Below are positions 1-64,000 of a stretch of DNA of 64,000 nt, piece by piece. The notes beneath the pieces are model-generated. The model ran no database searches. It saw nothing but the letters and a program-made list of their open reading frames with translations, and was not told the origin of the DNA. The stretch is from Dermacentor variabilis (Eukaryota > Arthropoda > Arachnida > Ixodida > Ixodidae). A program made the translations under genes and the position numbers. Positions within the stretch are counted from its first letter, which is position 1, and the number at the start of each line of letters is the position of its first letter. Location: contig NC_134573.1 of the NCBI RefSeq assembly GCF_050947875.1, positions 67,606,315 through 67,670,314 of the forward strand, read 5' to 3'.

Positions 1-756
1 TCGATGGAAGCAGTTCGTTCTTCTGTCTTGACCGCACGACATTCCAGATATCACGTGCGAAACGCGAATGTGCATGGGCAGGGAAAAAATGTGGAAATGT
101 TGAGAATCTAGCATCAGAATGAACGGAGATTTATTTGAGTGGGAAATACACCAAGCGGAAATATGGAGTTCTCCGTAAAGAGAAGGACTTCTGCGTGCAA
201 AAGCTGCTTATTTACACGACGAACCGTGGCTGACCTCGAAATGCCCGGAAGGTACGGTGAATTTTAGGCGAATATTAAAAAAAAAAAAAAACAAGTTGCC
301 TCTTTGCTGCCGCATCGCACGGCCCCAGGTGCGATACCATTGTACCGTGCATCCGACTCGGAAAGGTTACGGCTGCCACCGTGTTTCAAAGGAAATACGT
401 TAGCGCACAGAAGGTCGGTAGATTGACCAGACAATGCGAGTCGTGATGGTGATGATACCACGTACCATCACAATGCTTTGCAACCATCGGGCCGCATCGC
501 AAATCCAGCATTCGCATTTTGTGTTCACACTGACGATCGTAGGCACGGATACTGACGACAGCGAACGCGTGAGTGGGAACGAAGCTTGGCTCATGTCACC
601 ATTTCGCATTAGCAGTCACTCTCTTCCGAGGCATGCGAAATTTGGAAATTTTGCATTTATTTGTACATTTACATTTACGCACTGTTATTTGCCTCACCAT
701 GTAACCTTTACACTATGTAATACACTCCCCACAGCGCCTTCAGTGTTATTGTGAAA

Positions 757-819
<63 letters not shown>

Positions 820-2749
820 ATACTTGACATATTCTAATCCAACTAGAAGAATGCACCTATTTAATCGAACTACAGTGACAGCTTTCACTAGCTTTTAGGA
901 CCAGCTGCTATGTAATATACGGTTTGTAGTAAAAACGGTGTCACAATGGCGCATGCAGAAAGAATTTTCGAAATATTTTACTTTTTTCGGAACCATGCGG
1001 TTCTTAGCCGTACGGTCCTTTGTTAATGTAATAGTAAAATCCAATAGTGTCGTATAGTACAAATAAATGACTGGTGTTATTCCATCACATCTCGGTGACG
1101 GTAACACTAGGTGCCCAAAAAATGATAACCAACCATCTCAACGCTCTAATGGCAGCAGGGTTTGAATTTTCCCAGAATTCACTATTTAAATATTGTCAGA
1201 GTTCAGCCGAGCTGAACGCCGAGAAGCCTTGGGCACTTGCTGCTCAATTGTGACGTTAAAACGGAACCGCAATGGTAATTGACTGAGCGCTGTATCAAAA
1301 ACTTTAAAAATGGCACTTTTATTTTCTGGCCTTTTTATACCCCTGAGCTGAATTTGGGCCTCAAACTACACTGCGAGAGGATTTGCTATGCTAATTAAGT
1401 TATTAGTTTCAACGCAACTTGTGCCTTAAGGTGTCCTTCCTTCAACGTGTACTCAGATCTGAGTACACAAGTACTTTCGTGTTTTTCGCTATCACATTGT
1501 TGCTTTCACTGCATGTAAATTGAAGCACCCTGCGTTATACGTCAATTTTATACGACGGGTGCAGGCTGTAGACGTGAGGTTAACCTCATATTGGGAAGCT
1601 CTTCTTCCCCCTCCTCCTTCGCACACAAACAAAACATAAACAAACGTGGTGTTCTTCATCCGGTGTCCCCAAATGTGTCGTGACTTGGAAAGGCCGCCCT
1701 ACTCGCACTCCAATTAAAGGACCTCGGGGCAACCTCAAAAAATAGTCGGGGTGTATTCGTTTTCTGTTGCATTGTTCTTGCCCCTCATGCCGCTTCAGTG
1801 GCTTTTTACTGCTCAGTGCAAGGTCAGTGGCTCAATTCATGGTCACGACACTTGCGTTCCGACGACGGGGGCTGAATGCAAAAAAGGCAAAAAAAAAAAC
1901 AAAAAAAAAAGAAACGCTCCGCTATCGAGCACTCGATAGAGCATCGAAATTATCCCAGAGCTCTCCAATGCCGCCCCTCTCGAAGCCCGTATGTTGCACT
2001 GCGACTTCAAAAGATATCACTCCTTCTTTACCTTGCAAGACTATGAACGCCGGGGCAAGGGGGAGCGGGGAGGACTGCGTAGCGTTATTTGCATTAAAGA
2101 AACAAAAGTCGCTATGATAGCTAGAAAAAAAATTCCGACGTGGACTATCTCAGAATGACTGTCGACGTTGATCTCATTAGTACAGAAGCAATGAAGTGAC
2201 ACATCCTGTGGTCAACGCCGAAACGCGTCATGTATGAGGCATGCACTGCAGCAGGGCTTCTCTATCGCGCTTCCCTCTTTACACGCTGCTCCGACTAACG
2301 GAGCCGCAGCGAAGTCCGCGCTTGGCGCGTGTCTGGAAACAGATATTCAGGCAAGGCTGTGTGAATGCATATGACGTTTGTTTGAATACATATGGTACGG
2401 GTTCGATTCCGTCCAGCACCAGAGAAATTGCAAAGGACTTTTTTTTCTTTAAACAGCTACACATGCTCACTATCACATACCCAGCGACCCACGTTGCGGC
2501 GAAAGAGGTTGGTTTCGGACCCGGTTCCCTCAGCACAGCAGCCCGATGCTCCACCCATTAGCTCTTGGACGTGAAAGAGTTCAGATAAGGACAGAAAGAC
2601 ATACCGAACGCTGGGTGACGTTCCCAGAGAACGCTAACCACATTAAAATAAAAGCATGTTTAAGGTAGGATAACTGGAGGAACCGCTACTGAGACCTGCC
2701 CGTGCATTCAGGGTGACCTCGCTGGCCGCTGCGATGTTCTGCCACGCAG
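1..2749. other. Upstream intron; no exon recognised
   Basis: The stretch is AT-rich with stop codons in all frames. It contains an (AAAT)n tract, short poly-A runs near 279-292 and 1880-1912, and one perfect 22-bp palindrome at 1447-1468. The upstream exon, which should hold the signal peptide, was not found. Confidence 0.6.
755..823. repeat. (AAAT)n microsatellite
   Basis: About 17 tandem AAAT units follow GTGAAATAAATAAAT. This tetranucleotide is also the tail of the LINE at 16.6 kb, so the tract could mark the 3' end of an unrecognised LINE remnant to its left. Confidence 0.95.
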
Positions 2750-58519
<55,770 letters not shown>

Positions 58520-58802
58520 GTAAAGCGACGCTCAAAGTGCTCATCAAGAGTCATATGGCGTTATGACCTGCACGATACATGAAAATCGCTCATGTTTGAG
58601 CTGTAAGTGCATTGACTTGCTTGGTGCTTACGAAACTTTACAAACTTATTCTATTCTCCTATTGTATAATCCCACCTTTCCCAACGTGATTGCTTCTCGG
58701 TCTTTAGCGTATTGAAATAAATGCACCAATATAAATTTATAAGTTACCAAAGTAAGTTTTCTGACCCTCCCACTAGCTTTACGTGAAAAAAGGCTGCGTG
58801 TC

Positions 58803-58822
58803 CTACCACCACCACCACCACC

Positions 58823-58854
<32 letters not shown>

Positions 58855-58876
58855 AATCATCATCATCATCATCAGC
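58803..58876. repeat. (CAC)n(CAT)n trinucleotide tract
   Basis: About 10 CAC units then CAT units with one interruption. On the minus strand this is an (ATG)n(GTG)n tail directly after the RTE 3' region, so it is probably the element's tail. Confidence 0.93.
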
Positions 58877-59141
58877 CTGGTTACGCTCACTTCAGGGCAA
58901 AGGCCTCTCCCATGCTTCTCCAACTCCCTCAGTCACGTACTAATTGTGGCTATGTTGTCCCTGCAAACATCTTAATGTCATCCGCCCACCTAACTTTCTG
59001 CCGCCCCCTCCTACGCTTTCCCTTCCCTTGGAATCCAGTCCGTAACCCTTAATGACCATCGGTTATCTTCTCTCCTTATTACATGTCCTGCCGATGCCCC
59101 CCCCCCCCCATTTCTTTTTCTTGATTTCAACTAAGATGTCA

Positions 59142-60590
59142 TTAACCCACGTTTGTTCCCTCACCCCAATCTGCTCGTTTCTTATCCCTTAACGTTAAAC
59201 CCTTCACTCTTCTTTCCATAGCTCGTTGCGTCGTCCTAAATTTAAGCAGAACTCTTTTCGTCAGCCTCCAGGTTTCTGCCCCATGCGTGAGTACTGGTAA
59301 GACACAGCTGTTATACACTTTTCTCTTGAGGGATAGTGGCAACCTGCTGTTCATGATTTCAGAATGCCTGCCAGACGCACCCTAGCCCATTCTTATTATT
59401 CTGTTTATTTCAGTCTCATGATCCGGATCCGTGGTCACTACCTGCCCTAAGTAGATGTATTCCCTTACCACTTCCAGTGCCTCGCTACCTATCGTAAACT
59501 GCTGTTCTCTTCCGAGACTGTTAAACATTGCTTTAGTTTTCTGCAGATTAATTTTCAGACCCACCCTTCTGCTTTGCCTCTCCATGTCAAGGAGCATGCA
59601 CTGCAATTGGTTTTCTGAGTTACTAACTAAGCAGTGCAATATCATCAGCGAATCTCAAGTTGCTAAGGTATTCTCCATCAACTTTTATCCCCAATTCTTT
59701 CCACTCCAAGTCTCTCAATACCTCCTGTAAACACGCTGTGAATAGCATTGGAGAGATCGTATCTCCCTGTCTGACGCCTTTCTTTATTGGGATTTTGTTG
59801 CTTTCTTTATGGAGGACTACGGTGGCTGTGGAGCCGCTATAGATAGCTTTCAGTATTTTTACATATGGCTCATCTACACCCTGATTCCGTAATGCATCCA
59901 TGACTGCTGATGTTTCGACTGAATCAAAGGCTTTTTCGTAATCAATGAAAGCTGTATATAAGGGTTGGTTATATTCCGCACATTTCTCTATCACCTGATT
60001 GATAGTGCGAATATGGTCTATTGTTGAGTAGCCTTTGCGGAATCCTGCCTGGTCCTTTGGTTGGCAGAAGTCTAAGGTGTTCCTGATTTTATTTGCGATA
60101 ACCTTGGCAAATACTTTGTGGGCAACGGACAGTAAGCTGATCGGTCTATAATTTTTCAAGTCTTTGCGTCCCCTTTCATATGGATTATGATTATGTTAGC
60201 GTTCTTCCAAGATTCCGGCACGCTCGAGGTCATGAGGCATTGTGTATATAGTGTGGCCAGTCTTTCTAGAACAATGTTCCACCATCCTTCAACAGATCTG
60301 CTGTTACCTGATCCTCCCCAGCTGCCTTCCCCCTTTGCATAGCTCCCAAGGCGTTCTTTACTTCTTCCGGCGTTACTTGTGGGATTTCAAATTCCTCTAG
60401 ACTATTATCTCTCACATTATCGTCGTGGGTGCTACTGGTACTGTATAAATCTCTATAGAACTCCTCAGCCACTTGAACTATCTCATCCATATTAGTAACG
60501 ATATTGCCGGCTTTGTCTCTTAACGCATACATCTGATTCTTGCCTATTCCTAGTTTCTTCTTTACTGCTTTTTAGGCTTCCTTCGTTCCT
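59142..60590 (-). pseudogene. RTE reverse transcriptase and C-terminal domain
   Basis: Frames give EEVKNALGAMQRGKAAGEDQ (60532-60266), NYRPISLLSVAHKVFAKVIA, DQAGFRKGYSTIDHI, AFIDYEKAFDSVE, GVRQGDTISPMLFTACLQE and the active site LRFADDIALLS (FADD at 59641-59652, intact). The thumb (GLKINLQKTKAMFN, YIYLGQVV) and a C-terminal LTHGAETWRLTK block follow. These are hallmark RTE/BovB-type sequences. Breaks occur at about 60175-60266, at 59623-59645 and at about 59360-59380. It is non-functional as read, but the decay is light. Confidence 0.9.
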
Positions 60591-61700
60591 GAGAGCATGT
60601 TCAATTCTACCCTTATTATATTTCCTTATGTTAGCTGTCTTACCCTTCTTGATTAACTTAGAAAGTTCTGCCATTTCTATTCTAGCTGTAGGGTTAGAGG
60701 CTTTCATACATTGGCGTTTCTTAATCAGATCTTTCGTCTCCTGCGATAGCTTACTGGTATCCTGTCTAATGGAGAGACCACCGACTTCCATTGCATACTC
60801 CTTAATGAGGCCCACAAGATTGTCGTTCATTGCTTCAACACTAAGGTCCTCTTCCTGAGTTAAAGCCGAATACCTGTTCTGTAGCTTGCTCCGGAATTCC
60901 TCTAGTTTCCCTCTTACCGCTAACTCATTGATTGGCTTCTTGTGTTCCAGTTTCTTCGATTCCCTCCTCAAGTCAAGGCTAATTCGAGTTCTTACCATCC
61001 TATGGTCACTGCAGCGTACCTTGCCGAGCACGTCTACATCTTGTATGATGCCAGGGTTAGCGCAGAGTATAAAGTCTATTTCATTTCTAGTTTCGCCATT
61101 TGGGCACCTCCACGTCCACTTTCGGCTAACCCGCTTGCGGAAGAAGGTATTCATTATCCGCATATTATTCTGTTCTGCAAATTCTACTAATAACTCTCCC
61201 CTGCTATTCCTAGAGCCTATGCCATATTCCCCCACTGACTTGTCCCCAGCCTGCTTGTTGCCTACCTTGGCATTGAAGTCGCCCATCAGTATGGTGTATT
61301 TTGTTTTGACTTTACCCATCGCCGATTCCACATCTTCATGAAAGCTTTCGACTTCCTGGTCATCTTGACTAGATGTAGGGGCGTAGACCTGCACTACCTT
61401 CAATTTGTACCTCTTATTAAGTTTCACAACAAGGCCTACCACCCTCTCGTTAATGCTATAGAAGTCCTGTATGTTACCAGCTATATCCTTATTAATCAGG
61501 AATCCGACTCCTAGTTCTCGTCTCTCCGCTAATCCCCGGTAGCACAGTACGTGCCCGCTTTTTAGCACTGTATATGCTTTTGTCCTCCTAACCTCACTGA
61601 GCCCTATTATATCCCATTTACTACCCTCTAATTCCTCCAATAACACTGCTTGACTCGCCTTCCTAGATAACGTTCTAACGTTAAACGTTGCCAGGTTCAA
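60492..61700 (-). pseudogene. RTE endonuclease domain
   Basis: A frame of 402 codons begins NLATFNVRTL and contains the ordered endonuclease blocks: IGLSEVRR (catalytic glutamate), VVQVYAPTS, ILMGDFNAKVG, NEIDFILC and VRCSDHRMVRTRI. It continues through a basic linker. The last about 35 codons are out of frame relative to the family; the proper frame resumes near 60590 with KAVKKKLGIGKNQMYALRDK after a TAA. The first codon shown is TTG and upstream codons stay open for a while, so the true start is uncertain. Role: target-site nicking for retrotransposition. Confidence 0.9.
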
Positions 61701-61984
61701 ATTCCAATGGCGGCCTGTCCGGAGCCAGGGATTCTTAGCACCCCCTGCTGCGTCACAGATCTAACTGCCGCCGTAGTCAGTTGCTTCGCGGCTGCTGGGG
61801 ATGAGGGCCAGGGTTTGATTGTTGTATTCATATAGCAGGTTGCGGCCAAGTACTGCACCAGGGTGGCCAATCCTGCTCTGGTGAGAGAGTGCGTTACCGG
61901 TTCTGGTCACCGGGGTCAGGCCGCACTCCAGACCTGTTTATGAAATTTTCTCAACACACGTTTATTTTTTTATTTCTTTTCCGG

Positions 61985-62080
61985 TGCAAAATTGCGCGGC
62001 ACCGGGATTCGAACCACGGTCTTCTTGCACGCGAGGCGGATACTCTACCGCCACCGCAGGAGTTGTACGCCTCATTCAAC
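61985..62080 (-). mobile_element. tRNA-like leader or SINE head at the RTE 5' end
   Basis: On the minus strand the sequence CTCCTGCGGTGGCGGTAGAG then TATCCGCCTCGCGTGCAAG then GACCGTGGTTCGAATCCCGG has an A-box-like TGGCGGTAGAG and a perfect B box GGTTCGAATCC (62005-62015 on the + strand). The CCTCGCGTGCAAGAAG segment has an anticodon-arm-like shape. It runs without a visible boundary into the 5' region of the RTE. Confidence 0.7.
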
Positions 62081-63440
62081 CTACAGTGGTGCCTTCTTTG
62101 ATCAGTCAAGGTGGACGAATCTGAGCTCGGTTACCGCACAGATGGTACTCAACTGGAGAAACCTGGTATACCATGGCAATCAGCACTCGAATACGACAAG
62201 AGGAATTATTGAGACATGGAAAATTTCCTTGAACTAAGTCTTGTTTGCGAGAGAAATGCTGCTATGTATGGAACATTTTCAAAGATGAGGGAATTTAAGA
62301 TATTCTCCGCGCTCACCGAGAGGATGTCGTCTGCACGAGACCACACCAGGCACCTTACTGAGGCACGTTTACATCTCCTTCCATTTCTCTGCCGCGGGTG
62401 TGCTTTAACACCATGGCGCGGCAATTATGGTTCAGAAATTTTCCTTTCCTTTTTTTGTCTCCTCCCTTAAACTCGTTCTCCTAACTTCTACACGCAGAAA
62501 CAAAGCAACAGCGCTCTCATTCGATCCCGTAGATGAGATAGAAATATATATATACAGAAATTACCAGGCATAGCACTCGTAGTACAGCCCCCTGCGCCGT
62601 TCTCTTTCGAAAGTAGTCATATTAGAGTTATTATAATTAGGTAAAGGTATTTCGCTCTCGTGAGCAGCAATCCTTGAGATAGTTACTCGGGCCAGCTTCC
62701 CCCGCTAAGCGTGCCGCACTCGCCACGCACCTGCTTAAAACTTTTCCTCGTCTCCAGAGCCGCTCGATTCAAGCTGCACAATGTCCGCGCATCCTTGGGC
62801 GATCGGAACGCACGTGATCTGCGCCTGGCTGGCTGAAAAAGGGGCTTTGTTCCGGCCACAGAGCTCCGTGCCCTATATACAATATTTAATCACGCATTGC
62901 ACGTCCCCGGCGTGTTCTGCGAACTGCGTCGACTTTTTTCTAAATATCAAATAGAACTGGACAATGAGAATTTTCTTGCGTCTTATAATACAATACAATG
63001 ATCTGTTTATTACGAGTGATCGAGTACTATTGAGAGAATTCTAATGAGGATTGCCTTCGTCATCGGTCAAGTACTTCAATGTCCAGGGGGAGTCTGTAAT
63101 CGTGTCCTGCATTTACCTCAATTTCTCGATTACTAAAGCTCTGTTTGCGATAATATCGATGCCTTAGACATTCTATACCACTAATCTGCCACTTTACCTT
63201 GACCTCACGCTTGCCTTTAGCGTCCCTTCAACGTGCCCGAGAAGCGCGAGTTTGCACGAGCGTTCTTGCAGTCAACCCCCTTCCGTCGCGACGCTAGCAC
63301 CGCGATGGAAAACACAATTCGCTGTTTCGTGCGCTGCATACAAAAGCCGCAGCCTGCGAGCCACATTGGCAAGTTCTTGGCTCGCCGGCTGCGGGTTCTT
63401 TCAGCGAGTCCTTTCAGTTTACTGCGAGGGAGCTGAATGA
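62081..63440. other. Intron after exon H, no gene recognised
   Basis: No next exon of the receptor (EEPYV-like strand) was found to the right edge. The ORF at 63233-63440 has no recognised homology. Confidence 0.5.
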
Positions 63441-63445
63441 GCGTA

Positions 63446-63477
63446 GATAGATGGATAGATGGATAGATGGATAGATG

Positions 63478-63570
<93 letters not shown>
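63446..63570. repeat. (GATA)n microsatellite with GGATA start
   Basis: About 25 GATA units preceded by several GATAGATG units. Confidence 0.97.
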
Positions 63571-64000
63571 GACGTGTTCAGTTTGCTACCGTAGGCAGGG
63601 GGTTAAGCGATGAGAAGAACGGAAAGCAAGAAAGCATTAGCAATGCGAACACGTGAGGCTGACCATCACGCTTACAATCGGTCACTGAAGCCTTTCAATT
63701 TCATGAAGTGAAGGAACGCCCGCGTTGCTTTGAAAACTGCGGAGCATAGGGGCGTGGTCCAAGTCTTTTTGTCTCGGGAAATAGTGTACTATCTAGGCCG
63801 TTTAACATTGTCCCTAGAAGGTAACGCTCGACCTTATAACGGTGAGAAAAACAGAATAACACGTCCGATGTTATATTCAGATTTGCACGATGGAGTCACG
63901 CGTGGGCGAGTCTGGCATTCCCATGAGAAATGAAATAGACGTTTGTTAAAGCCACCGCTAACCAGAGGCGCCACTGGGAAGTTGCACCAATGCGGTAAAG
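63571..64000. other. Intron, nothing recognised
   Basis: No exon or repeat boundary seen. Confidence 0.5.

Larger units (their letters stand above)
58803..62080 (-). mobile_element. Near full-length RTE-clade LINE with tRNA-like 5' leader
   Basis: About 3.3 kb on the minus strand, the usual length of RTE elements. The order is tRNA-like leader (62080-61985), 5' region (61985-61701), endonuclease and linker (61700-60492), connection (60590-60266), reverse transcriptase (60175-59623), thumb (59645-59382), C-terminal domain (59354-59142), 3' region and trinucleotide tail. A few frameshifts and stops break the single ORF. It lies in the intron after exon H, antisense to the receptor. Confidence 0.88.

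Noticed and set aside
2713..2749. GTG at 2713 as a start codon for the receptor
   Set aside because: It lies before a good CAG acceptor; the exon is internal and the real start must be upstream.
58803..62080. BovB acquired by horizontal transfer between a reptile and a tick
   Set aside because: The RTE type is recognisable, but ticks have their own RTE lineages and nothing in this copy alone shows transfer. A phylogeny would be needed.
61985..62080. Functional tRNA gene
   Set aside because: The A and B boxes are present, but I could not pair a complete acceptor stem, and it is fused to a retrotransposon.

Overview
This is animal nuclear DNA, most likely from a hard tick. The evidence is large introns packed with non-LTR retrotransposons of the CR1/L2, RTE and I types, a Ty3/gypsy remnant, a tRNA-headed SINE resembling the tick Ruka family, long microsatellites, and exons bounded by GT..AG. 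The tick assignment rests on my recognition of repeat families, not on a search. Nothing prokaryotic is present.

The window lies inside one gene on the + strand. Eight exons (2750-2911, 36340-36588, 45670-45836, 49425-49478, 49744-49908, 51476-51625, 52177-52281, 58376-58519) join with consistent phases into about 399 codons. Together they encode almost the whole amino-terminal (LIVBP-like) domain of a kainate-type ionotropic glutamate receptor. The last exon ends at the TTIL motif that precedes the ligand-binding domain. The signal-peptide exon lies left of the window; the ligand-binding and channel exons lie right of it. The first complete intron is about 33.4 kb and the seventh about 6.1 kb, and both are full of transposons.

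Layout: 1-2.7 kb upstream intron. 2.9-36.3 kb giant intron, holding microsatellites, a possible nested 95-residue membrane-protein ORF (7573-7860), an endonuclease-like fragment (10.4-10.8 kb), a LINE with a tail-to-tail palindromic 3' end (16.5-18.1 kb), a 41-bp minisatellite (19.6-20.8 kb), a LINE fragment (24.0-25.8 kb), a long-TIR DNA element (27.2-27.8 kb), and three stacked minus-strand CR1-like LINEs (28.8-35.6 kb). The middle one of these is nearly full length and its first ORF carries a 2A-like DIESNPGP motif. 36.6-45.7 kb second intron, with a deleted Ty3/gypsy provirus inserted in a (TA)n tract. 45.8-52.3 kb compact exon cluster. 52.3-58.4 kb intron with an I-type LINE fragment and a palindromic MITE nested in a larger TIR element. 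58.5-64 kb the next intron, with a near full-length RTE LINE whose 5' end adjoins a tRNA-like sequence.

The only confidently functional product is the receptor. The most notable other signals are the 2A-bearing LINE, the tRNA-like RTE leader, and an unusual number of perfect short-spacer palindromes (up to 46 bp with no spacer) scattered through the introns.
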